This document shows, piece by piece, positions 8,657 through 15,149 of a stretch of DNA of 15,149 bases (its first letter is position 1; each line of letters opens with the position of its first letter). Below the pieces are notes generated by a model, which saw only the letters and a list, made by a program, of their open reading frames with translations, was not told the origin of the DNA and ran no database searches. The stretch is from contig NYXM01000032.1 of assembly GCA_002685655.1 (NCBI GenBank), positions 1-15,149 of the forward strand. Direction: 5' to 3'. The DNA is from Planctomycetaceae bacterium. Lineage in GTDB: Bacteria; Planctomycetota; Planctomycetia; Pirellulales; Pirellulaceae. The translations under genes and the position numbers were made by a program.

Positions 8657-11600
8657 TCAATTGTCTTTTGCAGCTCCGGCGGCCTTGCGTGTCTTCAGCC
8701 AGCCGACCACGTCGACGAGTTCCTGGGGCGACAGGATGGCGTCGATGCCTTTGGGCATCAGAGAGACGTCGGAGCGGTTTCGGAATTCGATCGTCGTTTT
8801 GGGAATCTCTTTTGTTAGTCCGCCAGGAATGCGAAGAGTCAGCGTGTCTCCGGTGTCCGTACTAACGAAGCCGGTATGCAGAGTGCCCTTGTCTGTCACG
8901 ACAATCACACCTTCGTAGCCAAGACTGATCGTTTCGCTGGGTTTCAGAATGGCCGAGAACAGTTGCTTTGAGCTGAGTTTGGTGCCGATGTCGGACAGGG
9001 CTGGGCCGAAGTCGCGGCCCTCTTGCCCGATCTTGTGACAGTTGATACACCCGCCTTTCTGAAACGCTGCGAAACCTTTGGTGGCGTCCGGTTTAGTGGC
9101 CAGCAGTTTTTCCAAGGGCCACCGGTCTCCGACAGGGACAAGCAGGTGCTGCTGGCTGGCGGCGAACATCCGAGTGTCCGGTCCCGGTGATAACGTCAGA
9201 GCTCGGATGGCGGGGGCGAGGAATTCTTTTGGCAACTTCTCCTGCTGAACCAGTTGCATTAGGCCTGTTGCCGGAATCGGCGTCTGTCCCATTGCGGAGA
9301 TCGCCAGTAACCGCGTCGCTTCCGGTTGAGCTTCGTTTGTGACGACACCGGTCAGGTAGTTTCTGGCATGTACGTTGCCGACGAATCTGATGGCCTTGAT
9401 CAATGGCGTGGCGCGGGCAGGATCTGCCAGAGCTTTCCAGATCGGATCCCATTGTTCAAACGCGATCAACTGCGCGACGGCTCGAATGCCGGGTTCGTTT
9501 TCCGGGTCGGCCAGCGTCATGTCCATGAGATGACCGGTCATGTCTCGGCGGTCGAAGCGCGCGACAAGGTCGACAAACGTGACCGTGCCCTTGCAGGCCA
9601 GCAGGACCGAGCCCGCCTTTTCAGAGAACTCCGGATGTGCATTGAGGAAGTCCGCATCGGCTCGTTTGAACGCCTCCAGCCACGTGGCAGGGTTCGGCCC
9701 GGAATCCGCAAGCAGAAGTGCTCTCAATGCGGCTTCCTTCTGTTCTCCGACGTGGAAGTCTAAAGCCCGTAGCAGACGCGGATGCTCCTTCGCAGCCACG
9801 TTCGGATCCAGCAGCAACTCTGCCAGCAACTTCGCGGCCTGCGGCGCGCGCGAACGCCAAACGATGTCGCGGTTGGCTGGAGCTTTCCAGTCGTCGCCGG
9901 TGTGCTTCAGCCAGGCGTCCATGCAGGCGCGTTCCTTGCCTCTTTCGCCAATGCCAAGCGCCTCCAGATACCAACGGTCTTTGCCATCGTACTGCGCGGC
10001 GAGTTTGACCCAGAGTTGAACCGACTCAGCGGAGTCCAGCCGGTGCAAAGAGACTGCGCACTCGCGGCGCACGAGGGCGGAATCGTCGTGAACCAATTGA
10101 CGTACGACAGGTTCCACGAGCAAACGATGTCGGCGGGCAATTCGCAACGCGAGGACGCGCACGTCTTCCGACCCGTCCCGCAACGCCGTCTTGATTGCCT
10201 TTGCACTGCCGTTCCCGATCGCGGCCAACATCCAGAGAGCGCGGGCGCGGTAGCGTGGGTTCGGGTCGGCTGCCATCGCTACCAGTGCGGGCCGGGCGCG
10301 ATCCTGGAAGCCGAGCAGGGCCGTCCATGCCTTGTATCGAGCGGACAGGTTCGGACTCCGTAACGCCTTCGCTGCGCCGGCAGGCGATTGGTAATCGTAC
10401 TTGGGTACGGAATAGGCGTGATCGGGAGGAGCCACACGGAAAATGCGACCCGCGTCGTTGATGGTGCGATGGCAGCAGTCCACGGGGTCGAACCAGTCGG
10501 CGATGAACAGCGAACCGTCTGGCGCCACGGACACGTCCGAGGGGCGGTAGTTGCGGTCAATCTTGCTGCGAACGAGATCGACAATACGGGCGGAGTAACC
10601 GGCGCCGGCCTGCTTCGCCGGGAACGCCCACACAACGTTGCGACCGGGCTCGGCGTGAATCATCTGCCCGCGAAAAGGCTCCGGCAACAAGTCGCCCTCG
10701 TACACAAGGATGCCGGTGGGCGCGCCCGAGCCGGTGATGAGCAGGTTCGGCACCACACCGGGATCGTTCTGGTGCCACATGCGGCGTTGCATCGCCGATT
10801 CGATGTTGGTCCGCAAACTCTGGTAGCTCGCTCCCGTCATCTCGTCCCGGTAGCCGTAGTTGCCGTACTCCATGACAAAGTTCACACGGCAGGAACTCGA
10901 CCCGTTGTCGTTGTCCGACTGCCACATGGAACCGAACGAATCGACTGTCACTTCCCAGTTGTTGCGAAAATTGTGACCAAGCACCTCGACGCGGCTGCCG
11001 TCTAGTTCGCAACGGATGACCATCCCTTCCTGATATGGCCTGCGCGAATTGTTCACGGGATTCCCGAAAATATCCTTGACCAACGTCCCGTCTGCCCGAC
11101 GCAACTCGGCGTTGTAGTTGCCGAAGTTGAAATAGAGCCGACCATCCGGACCAAACATCACAGCATGAATCGCGTGATCGTGCTGGCCCTGAACTGGATT
11201 CAGAACCTCTCCCGTGAACAGCACTTTCTTCGCGTCCGCCTTGTCGTCGCCATCGGTATCGGTGAGTACCAGGATCCTGTCCGGCGCGGAGACAATCACG
11301 ATATTGCCGAGCACGCAGACGCCGTGCAGGCCATCGATGTCGGGGTCCTGGTAAAAGACCTTGGACTTATCGGCCCGACCGTCGCCGTCACTGTCCTCAA
11401 GAATCAAGACTCGGTCACCGGCCTTGCGGGACTTCTTGCGATAGTTGACAGTCTCGCCAACCCAAACGCGGCCGCGATCGTCCACGTCGATGCTGGACGG
11501 GTTGGATAACTGCTCGGTCGCGAAGGAGCGGACGGCCAATCCATCGGCAACCGCGAACTGCCCCTCCGGCACGCTTGCCGGTTCGATTTGAACGTTGGGC

Positions 11601-11740
11601 TTGCCACCTTTTCCTTCTGCGGCAGGCAGAGCGACGGCAAGGGCGAGAAAGGCCATTGACAACATGGAAGCGGACACGATGTTGATGCTGTACATGCGAA
11701 GATTCGATTTCCTCAGCGAAAGTCTTGAGGCAGTGTTCAT
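8657..11740 (-). CDS. PVC-type heme-binding CxxCH protein, second copy type
   Basis: This is a secreted protein of 1027 residues with the same architecture as the gene at 336-3380. It has a basic n-region and signal peptide ([10 protein letters not shown], then [16 protein letters not shown], ending near residue 42). The beta-propeller spans about 58-437, with Asp-rich loops [10 protein letters not shown] and [10 protein letters not shown] and a conserved end [29 protein letters not shown]-like helices span about 451-860. The C-terminal cytochrome domain has CINCH at 898-902 and a candidate axial Met in SLMPKG (Met995). The two proteins share fold and motifs but differ clearly in sequence, so they are distant paralogues rather than a recent duplication. 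I chose ATG 11740; the frame remains open to 12097, but that stretch crosses an inverted repeat and has no leader-like features. ATG 11695 is an alternative. It is transcribed away from the esterase gene and towards the GH-like gene. Confidence 0.9.
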   Translation of the reverse strand: MNTASRLSLRKSNLRMYSINIVSASMLSMAFLALAVALPAAEGKGGKPNVQIEPASVPEGQFAVADGLAVRSFATEQLSNPSSIDVDDRGRVWVGETVNYRKKSRKAGDRVLILEDSDGDGRADKSKVFYQDPDIDGLHGVCVLGNIVIVSAPDRILVLTDTDGDDKADAKKVLFTGEVLNPVQGQHDHAIHAVMFGPDGRLYFNFGNYNAELRRADGTLVKDIFGNPVNNSRRPYQEGMVIRCELDGSRVEVLGHNFRNNWEVTVDSFGSMWQSDNDNGSSSCRVNFVMEYGNYGYRDEMTGASYQSLRTNIESAMQRRMWHQNDPGVVPNLLITGSGAPTGILVYEGDLLPEPFRGQMIHAEPGRNVVWAFPAKQAGAGYSARIVDLVRSKIDRNYRPSDVSVAPDGSLFIADWFDPVDCCHRTINDAGRIFRVAPPDHAYSVPKYDYQSPAGAAKALRSPNLSARYKAWTALLGFQDRARPALVAMAADPNPRYRARALWMLAAIGNGSAKAIKTALRDGSEDVRVLALRIARRHRLLVEPVVRQLVHDDSALVRRECAVSLHRLDSAESVQLWVKLAAQYDGKDRWYLEALGIGERGKERACMDAWLKHTGDDWKAPANRDIVWRSRAPQAAKLLAELLLDPNVAAKEHPRLLRALDFHVGEQKEAALRALLLADSGPNPATWLEAFKRADADFLNAHPEFSEKAGSVLLACKGTVTFVDLVARFDRRDMTGHLMDMTLADPENEPGIRAVAQLIAFEQWDPIWKALADPARATPLIKAIRFVGNVHARNYLTGVVTNEAQPEATRLLAISAMGQTPIPATGLMQLVQQEKLPKEFLAPAIRALTLSPGPDTRMFAASQQHLLVPVGDRWPLEKLLATKPDATKGFAAFQKGGCINCHKIGQEGRDFGPALSDIGTKLSSKQLFSAILKPSETISLGYEGVIVVTDKGTLHTGFVSTDTGDTLTLRIPGGLTKEIPKTTIEFRNRSDVSLMPKGIDAILSPQELVDVVGWLKTRKAAGAAKDN

Positions 11741-11864
11741 TCTGTTGGTTGTTCCATTGGCTCGGGGAAGTCCTTGGATAGGTTCTCGAAGAGACGAATC
11801 AATCGATCCTAGTCGTCGGGGCGCTGACTCGCCAGATCGACATTCTCGCTCGGTTGATTGTAGG

Positions 11865-11944
11865 CCGAAAAGGGGTCGGGAGTCTTTTTCGGGCAACGAC
11901 TTACGATCGATAGACGGCGATGTCCGAAAAAGACTCCCGACCCC
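11865..11944. repeat. REP/MITE-like palindromic element with 21-bp arms
   Basis: The arm at 11872-11892 (GGGGTCGGGAGTC, then TTTTTCGG) is the exact reverse complement of 11924-11944, giving a 21-bp perfect stem around a 31-base loop (11893-11923). A nested pairing is also present: CCGAAAA at 11865-11871 complements TTTTCGG at 11886-11892, so the left arm can fold alone. It sits between two divergent genes. Size, location and the GGGTCnGGAGTC/TTTTTC composition resemble REP-type elements mobilised by RAYT/IS200-like transposases (inference from general knowledge). No transposase is in the window. As single-stranded RNA it would also form a strong hairpin in the 5' leader of either gene. Confidence 0.8.
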
Positions 11945-12017
11945 GTCACCATCGGTGTTAAGATGTGAAATCACCCGACGCCTGGGCGCCATTAGATTAA
12001 GCGAATTGGAAACCTCA

Positions 12018-12890
12018 ATGTCATTCACAATAAAAATCACACTCGCCTTCTTGTTGCTCCTGTCCGTCGCGCAAGCGCAGAATCTCACGTCCAACATCCC
12101 TTACGCAGATCCTGCCCACGAGCGCCAAGTCCTCGACATCTACGCGCCCGAAGACGCGAAGAACCTCCCCGTCGTCTTCTGGATTCATGGCGGCGGCTGG
12201 CAGACAGGAGACAAGACGAGCGTTCAGATCAAGCCGCGCGTGTTTGCTGAACGCGGTTTCGTCTTTGTCTCGACAAACTATCGCCTCCTGCCTCACGTGG
12301 AAATGGATGTACTTATTCGAGACGTCGCTAAGTCCCTTGGCTGGGTGCACAGAAACATCGCCGGGCACGGAGGCGATCCGAGGCGAATTCTCGTCATGGG
12401 ACATTCCGCCGGCGCGCAGCTTGCGGCCCTGCTCTGTATCGACGACCGATACTTGAAGGCGGAAGGTGTCCCGTTGGACGTCCTTAAGGGATGTGTACCC
12501 GTGGACGGAGACACCTACGACCTGCCAGCCATCATCATGACGGCCGAGTTCCGTCAGACGGTGCACGGCCTGCCGCTCCCAAAATTTGGCCACCGCGTCA
12601 AGTTTGGCAACGATCCCAAGAAGCACGTTGATTTTTCAGCTGTCACGCATGTAGCAAAGGACAAGGGCATTCCGCCATTTCTGATTCTCCATGTTGCCGG
12701 GCACCCCAACACCACTGCGCAGGCGCGACGTCTGGGTGCCGTGCTCAAAGGAGCCGACATTCCCGCCAAAGTATTTGGCGCAAGGGAGACAACTCACAAC
12801 AAGCTGAACGCCGACCTCGGCCTGCCCGACGACCCGGCCACAAAGGAGCTGTTCAGATTCTTGAGCCCATTGATGGGGGCAAAGCGTTAG
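12018..12890 (+). CDS. secreted alpha/beta hydrolase (esterase/lipase type)
   Basis: This 290-residue protein starts with a signal peptide (residues 1-20, ending VAQA before QNL). The mature part shows the alpha/beta hydrolase pattern: oxyanion motif HGGGW at 57-61, nucleophile elbow GHSAG at 128-132 with Ser130, and a probable catalytic His260 in TTHNKLN. This order is typical of carboxylesterases of the acetyl-xylan/feruloyl esterase or hormone-sensitive-lipase-like type. The acid is unclear: the strand-turn [11 protein letters not shown] (222-232) stands where the catalytic Asp is expected, but has Gly, His and Asn instead. The start ATG 12018 has a weak GGAA six bases upstream. The open frame extends back to 11595 but runs through the palindromic element and lacks a leader. 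Removing ester groups from a glycan would fit the neighbouring genes, but this is inference. Confidence 0.88.
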   Translation: MSFTIKITLAFLLLLSVAQAQNLTSNIPYADPAHERQVLDIYAPEDAKNLPVVFWIHGGGWQTGDKTSVQIKPRVFAERGFVFVSTNYRLLPHVEMDVLIRDVAKSLGWVHRNIAGHGGDPRRILVMGHSAGAQLAALLCIDDRYLKAEGVPLDVLKGCVPVDGDTYDLPAIIMTAEFRQTVHGLPLPKFGHRVKFGNDPKKHVDFSAVTHVAKDKGIPPFLILHVAGHPNTTAQARRLGAVLKGADIPAKVFGARETTHNKLNADLGLPDDPATKELFRFLSPLMGAKR

Positions 12891-13042
12891 GTCAAAGACC
12901 CACTCTCGTGCCGCCCACCTTTAGCGTGTTCACCGGAGACTGTCTGGGCGTGCAATTCGGGTTCGTTCGGATCGACGGACACAACAAAGGTGACTTCATC
13001 ACCGTCATAGCTTCTCGCCGGTCCCCGCCAAATCTGTCTCAT
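12887..13042 (-). CDS. possible small hypothetical protein or gene remnant
   Basis: A 51-codon frame from ATG 13042 to a TAA at 12887 encodes a polar peptide containing [17 protein letters not shown]. The composition and codon use look more coding-like than the usual antisense shadow, and no other frame in 12891-13147 is better. There is no clear ribosome binding site and no family I recognise; the end overlaps the last codon of the convergent esterase gene by four bases. It may be the remnant of a longer gene. Apart from this I see nothing in the 257 bp between the esterase and the STAS-like gene. Confidence 0.2.
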   Translation of the reverse strand: MRQIWRGPARSYDGDEVTFVVSVDPNEPELHAQTVSGEHAKGGRHESGSLT

Positions 13043-13147
13043 CGCTTCGTCTCGCTGGGCATGTCCGCTGCCCAACCGCAAGCCTAGCAAATCGGACTGC
13101 GAAAAGCTCGCTGTCAGCCGCTGGCAAAGATGGCGTGCATACCGTCG

Positions 13148-13519
13148 CTATGCAATTTCTAGCCAGACCTTGGCATCCAGTTCGTTGTCGAAGAACCTAA
13201 TCGGAAGACCGCGATTCTTCGTCACGTCTTCCAGGAATTTCACATCTTCTTTCGATGCGTCGTGCAATTCTACGACGGCTATCTGCAGGCTCAGTTTGGC
13301 GAGTTCTCTACCCAGGTCGAAGATATCTACAACCGAAAGGTCTACCTTCGTTCTAGGTCCCAGAACTAACACTTTTCGGCAGCCAACCTCATCACAGAAG
13401 GCTGATACTCCCACCAGACTCGCTTGCAGCTGCCCGCTCCAGACGACCTTGTAGTCCGGCGGGCGTTCAACCAAAACGTATCCGGGTTGAAACGATATTT
13501 TTTGTTCTGAGCTGCCCAT
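13148..13519 (-). CDS. SpoIIAA/STAS-like domain protein
   Basis: This 123-residue protein has no signal peptide or membrane segment and is probably cytoplasmic. Its order of strands and helices fits the SpoIIAA-like/STAS fold: strands around VVWSGQL and KVLVLGPRT (49-57), a helix after VDIFDLGRELAKL (64-76), strand IAVVELHD (80-87), helix KEDVKFLEDVTKNRG (90-104), strand PIRFFDN (106-112) and a final helix LDAKVWLEIA, with the A-x-x-WL ending common in that family. Such proteins often act in signalling or membrane-associated regulation, but the role here is unknown. I chose ATG 13519; a GTG at 13555 would add 12 residues with no conserved look. No clear ribosome binding site precedes either start. 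It is divergent from the small membrane-protein gene at 13881 and has no obvious operon partner. Confidence 0.75.
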   Translation of the reverse strand: MGSSEQKISFQPGYVLVERPPDYKVVWSGQLQASLVGVSAFCDEVGCRKVLVLGPRTKVDLSVVDIFDLGRELAKLSLQIAVVELHDASKEDVKFLEDVTKNRGLPIRFFDNELDAKVWLEIA

Positions 13520-13633
13520 AGCCGAATGATGGCAGACAACACCCAGAAAAGCCACACCCGCCCGATCGGCACGCCGGACGACTCGGATGACGCCGAACCG
13601 TTACGGGCGTCAGGCGGGTGGAGAAAAGCTCTC

Positions 13634-13667
13634 AGGCAGACTCCCCAAAACGGCAGTCTGGCCTTTT
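13634..13667 (+). terminator. terminator-like hairpin with T run
   Basis: AGGCAGACT (13634-13642) can pair with AGTCTGGCCT (13655-13664) with one bulged G, around a 12-base loop, and TTTT (13664-13667) overlaps the end of the stem. This is terminator-like on the plus strand. No gene clearly ends just before it, so it might instead end a short leader or non-coding transcript. Confidence 0.35.
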
Positions 13668-13679
13668 ATCGATCGTGTA

Positions 13680-13694
13680 TGACGATGATCGTCA
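13680..13694. promoter_or_regulatory. 15-bp operator-like palindrome
   Basis: TGACGAT-G-ATCGTCA is a perfect palindrome with a single central base, in the non-coding region between the divergent STAS-like and membrane-protein genes. It has the form of a binding site for a dimeric regulator. No regulator gene is present in the window to link to it. Confidence 0.35.
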
Positions 13695-13710
13695 CGCATC
13701 TGGCTCCGGC

Positions 13711-13736
13711 CAAAAGCGCAGAGGTCTGCGCTTTTG
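13711..13736. terminator. strong 12-bp hairpin, bidirectional terminator-like
   Basis: CAAAAGCGCAGA (13711-13722) and TCTGCGCTTTTG (13725-13736) are exact reverse complements separated by GG; a realistic loop would be AGGT. The GC core with an A run on one side and a T run on the other is the form of a terminator that works in both directions. It lies about 15 bp upstream of the -35 box of the next promoter, where it would shield the membrane-protein genes from upstream transcription. Confidence 0.5.
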
Positions 13737-13750
13737 AATCGCTCGCAGAT

Positions 13751-13780
13751 TTGGCAGGTTGCGGAGTGGGCGGGTATGAT
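13751..13780 (+). promoter_or_regulatory. sigma70-like promoter for the small membrane-protein genes
   Basis: TTGGCA (13751-13756) and TATGAT (13775-13780) each match the consensus boxes in five of six positions, with an 18-base spacer. Transcription would start near 13787, leaving a leader of about 94 bases before the GTG at 13881. Confidence 0.45.
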
Positions 13781-13804
13781 TGGGGGCCATGACCGAAGTC
13801 GCAA

Positions 13805-13823
13805 TCAAGCTTGCCTAGCTTGA
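13805..13823. promoter_or_regulatory. 7-bp inverted repeat in the leader of the 13881 gene
   Basis: TCAAGCT (13805-13811) and AGCTTGA (13817-13823) are exact reverse complements around TGCCT. The element lies about 18 bases after the predicted transcription start, so it could be an operator or an mRNA hairpin. Confidence 0.35.
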
Positions 13824-13880
13824 CCGTTCATCGCGACAGGTAGTCATAGGAAACATTTTGGTCGAACGGAGGAGCGGCAG

Positions 13881-14309
13881 GTGAAACGGCGACAACAGTT
13901 TTCACTGACCATTCTGTTTCTGGCTACGCTCGTCTTTTCTGTGGTATTCGCCGTCGTTCGCTATAACTTGCCACTCCAACGATATCGACGCAACGGCGAC
14001 GAGGCATCTCTTTACAAAGTACTTTCGACGAACGTTTCACGGAGCGATTCGCAGGAATCGGTTACGGCCTTACTGGGTCGCGGAACGACAGATGACGAAT
14101 TGCTCTCCGCCCTATTGAAGTGGCAGGCCGGACCTCATTACGACGCAAACGTTTGGCCGGACGGCATCCAGGAAGATGATGTATTATTGGAGTTTGATGC
14201 GAAGCCCTATAACGTACGCCTACAGTTCCGCAACGGAAGACTTGTGAACTTCGACCCGACAGAGTTTGACGGCGGAGGCAATATACTCTCTGGCATCTCG
14301 GCTAATTAG
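13881..14309 (+). CDS. small membrane-anchored hypothetical protein, QFSL-type N-terminus
   Basis: This 142-residue protein begins with a basic stretch and QFSL (residues 6-9), followed by one membrane helix (about 8-28, TILFLATLVFSVVFAVV). The N-terminus matches the R-x-QFSLRTLL-type segment found at the start of many planctomycete proteins of unknown function. The soluble part (about 50-126) has SRSDSQESVTALLG and a paired strand ending VRLQFRNGRLVNF, which resembles the small BamE/SmpA-like fold, but this is a weak guess. The GTG start at 13881 is well supported by GGAGGAG at 13868-13874, six bases upstream. It is the first of three consecutive genes with the same kind of N-terminus. Function unknown. 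Confidence 0.8.
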   Translation: MKRRQQFSLTILFLATLVFSVVFAVVRYNLPLQRYRRNGDEASLYKVLSTNVSRSDSQESVTALLGRGTTDDELLSALLKWQAGPHYDANVWPDGIQEDDVLLEFDAKPYNVRLQFRNGRLVNFDPTEFDGGGNILSGISAN

Positions 14310-14389
14310 ACAGGCTCCAACCCGTATCGAGCTAGAGAACGCCCGCCAACACGGCAACATACGCTGCGCCGTTTCGCGGACATCGCCGA

Positions 14390-14417
14390 TTCACTACCGA
14401 CTTCGCTCTGTTACAAT
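14390..14417 (+). promoter_or_regulatory. possible promoter for the 14498 gene
   Basis: TTCACT (14390-14395) and TACAAT (14412-14417) are separated by 16 bases; the -10 box matches in five of six positions and the -35 box in four. Transcription would start near 14424, about 74 bases before the ATG at 14498. The 188-bp gap before this gene makes a separate promoter reasonable. Confidence 0.35.
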
Positions 14418-14497
14418 GCCTCAAGACATTCGACGTTCTCTCGTGCCGTGGGTGCGATGTCGAATGTGCCAACCGTTGGCAGAGCAAGGAGGATAGA

Positions 14498-14728
14498 ATG
14501 AAGCCGAGGAAACGCCCTCAATTCCGAATCGCAAGTCTACTTTGGATCACTCTCGTGGTCGCTGCATTTCTTTGTGGGTATCGGTGGCATGAGACCGGCT
14601 CGGGTTCCTCGCCAAAGACCATTGCGCCGAATGGACCCGTTCCGGTTGCTTTTGATTTCGCGTTCCCAGTTCAGGATTCGCAAGACGATTCTGAGGTGTT
14701 TTCGTTCCACATGGGAATCAACCGCTAG
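14498..14728 (+). CDS. small single-pass membrane protein, QF-type N-terminus
   Basis: This 76-residue protein has a very basic N-terminus (KPRKRPQFRIASLL), one membrane helix (about residues 11-28, IASLLWITLVVAAFLCGY) and a short polar C-terminal part of about 45 residues that is probably outside the cytoplasm. An AGGAGG at 14487-14492, five bases before the ATG, strongly supports translation. The N-terminal pattern is like that of the genes on both sides. The C-terminal part ends abruptly after FSFHMGINR and may be truncated relative to a longer ancestor, but no continuation is visible in the other frames. No function is known to me. Confidence 0.72.
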   Translation: MKPRKRPQFRIASLLWITLVVAAFLCGYRWHETGSGSSPKTIAPNGPVPVAFDFAFPVQDSQDDSEVFSFHMGINR

Positions 14729-14801
14729 GCATTTGCGTTGCCTGCCAAGGCACGGTCGCAGAGCGGAGTCACCGCCTAGCGATTCAAAATGATGTCCACG
14801 A

Positions 14802-15092
14802 ATGATGACCACCATCCCCACCACCCCGGAACGCTGGCAGTTCAGTCTGCGAACATCGTTGGCGGTGATGACGTTGACGTGCGTGGGTGGCGCAGTCGTC
14901 CATTACCTCAGGTGGTCGATCATCCCTTTGAAGGAATTGACGTTTGCCTCGATATTTGCCTTGGTACTTGTCTTGACATTTGTCTTGGCAGGCGAGTTTG
15001 TTGGCTGGCTTGTCACCCGTCTTTCTGCCAAGCGCCCGGAACAAAAAGGTTGGCGAAGATGCCTAGTTGGACAGCGCCAGTTTCATCGTTAA
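14802..15092 (+). CDS. small two-pass membrane protein, QFSLRT N-terminus
   Basis: This 96-residue protein carries the motif ERWQFSLRTSLAVMTL (residues 10-25), the clearest example in the window of the planctomycete QFSLRTLL-type start. Two membrane helices are predicted by eye: about 16-36 and about 46-71. The second is encoded by tandem 12-base units. The C-terminus is basic (RLSAKRPEQKGWRR), consistent with a cytoplasmic tail. The start is ATG 14802, with an immediate second ATG at 14805; no good ribosome binding site precedes either, unlike the two upstream genes. It lies 73 bp after the previous gene and may share its transcript. Function unknown. Confidence 0.72.
   Translation: MMTTIPTTPERWQFSLRTSLAVMTLTCVGGAVVHYLRWSIIPLKELTFASIFALVLVLTFVLAGEFVGWLVTRLSAKRPEQKGWRRCLVGQRQFHR
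14943..14990 (+). repeat. four tandem degenerate 12-bp units encoding a membrane helix
   Basis: The units are TTTGCCTCGATA, TTTGCCTTGGTA, CTTGTCTTGACA and TTTGTCTTGGCA, directly adjacent and in frame. They encode FASI, FALV, LVLT and FVLA, which together make most of the second membrane helix of the 96-residue protein. The differences between units leave the hydrophobic character unchanged. Confidence 0.75.
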
Positions 15093-15149
15093 GTAGTTGC
15101 TGAAATTGGCCTTCCATCAACAGAGAGAAATAGGCGATCCTCCGCGTGG

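Noticed and set aside
11595..12017. Long in-frame upstream extension of the esterase frame.
   Set aside because: It runs antisense through the start of the cytochrome gene and through the 21-bp inverted repeat; a clear signal peptide begins at the ATG at 12018.
11741..12097. 119-codon upstream extension of the second cytochrome frame.
   Set aside because: It overlaps the esterase leader on the other strand and crosses the inverted repeat; a basic n-region and signal peptide start at ATG 11740.
13560..13665. Riboswitch-like strings: CTCTCAGGCA on the plus strand (as in glycine aptamers), and GGGGAG, CTGAGAG, ACCC, CCTGA and GTAA in order on the minus strand (as in TPP aptamers).
   Set aside because: The partner GAGAG strand and GCCGAAGG core of a glycine aptamer are absent, and the TPP core UAAU with its flanking pairs is not met. 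Neither downstream gene relates to glycine or thiamine. An Infernal scan with the two covariance models would settle it; a significant score would overturn this rejection.
13526..13792. 88-codon plus-strand frame across the dyad-rich region.
   Set aside because: It overlaps the promoter, both hairpins and the palindrome, has no ribosome binding site and shows no protein-like pattern.
14266..14496. 76-codon plus-strand frame between the first two small membrane-protein genes.
   Set aside because: It overlaps the end of the upstream gene and the promoter-like site before the next gene, lacks a ribosome binding site and has no membrane or domain pattern.
15089..15149. Possible C-terminal end of a minus-strand gene entering from the right edge (about 19 codons before a stop at 15089-15091).
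   Set aside because: It is too short to separate from chance, and its stop overlaps that of the last plus-strand gene. Sequence to the right would decide.

Overview
The window looks like a chromosomal segment of a planctomycete (Planctomycetota, probably Pirellulales/Planctomycetales-like). The evidence is two very large secreted proteins that combine an N-terminal beta-propeller, HEAT-like repeats and a C-terminal CxxCH heme-binding domain (the PVC-type cytochrome family). In addition, there are several small membrane proteins that begin with the planctomycete-style 'QFSLRTLL'-like segment. Gene density is moderate, GC is fairly high, and most long genes carry secretion signals.

Layout. (1) 1-303, minus: the 5' part of a Tat-exported amidohydrolase-type metal hydrolase that runs off the left edge. 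(2) 336-3380, minus: a PVC-type CxxCH cytochrome 32 bp upstream of it, probably in the same transcript. (3) 3381-3725: a divergent intergenic region with a good sigma70-like promoter on each strand and a degenerate short repeat. (4) 3726-7457, plus: a 1243-residue secreted protein with a PQQ-like propeller, a discoidin-like domain and an alpha-helical toroid-like domain. (5) 7530-8621, plus: a secreted five-bladed-propeller protein resembling GH43/GH32/GH130-type glycosidases. (6) 8657-11740, minus: a second CxxCH cytochrome, convergent with the preceding gene across a small hairpin. (7) 11741-12017: a divergent region with a 21-bp perfect inverted repeat of REP/MITE type. (8) 12018-12890, plus: a secreted alpha/beta hydrolase of the esterase/lipase type. 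(9) 12891-13147: little that is certain. (10) 13148-13519, minus: a cytoplasmic SpoIIAA/STAS-like protein. (11) 13520-13880: a non-coding region with four dyad-symmetric elements and a promoter. (12) 13881-15092, plus: three consecutive small proteins, each with the QFSL-type N-terminal membrane segment.

How the genes may work together (inference). Genes 1-8 fit an envelope or periplasmic carbohydrate-utilisation set: propeller and toroid proteins to bind or cleave a glycan, an esterase to remove ester groups, a metal hydrolase for a small product, and heme-linked propeller proteins for oxidation of a sugar-like substrate. The sequence does not identify the substrate. The right third (from about 12.9 kb) is a patchwork of small planctomycete-specific hypothetical genes.

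I did not find tRNA or rRNA genes, CRISPR arrays, transposase genes or a clear defence system. The most unusual items are the 21-bp inverted repeat with nested CCGAAAA arms, the cluster of dyads at 13.63-13.83 kb, the run of three QFSL-motif genes, and a membrane helix in the last gene that is encoded by four tandem 12-bp units.
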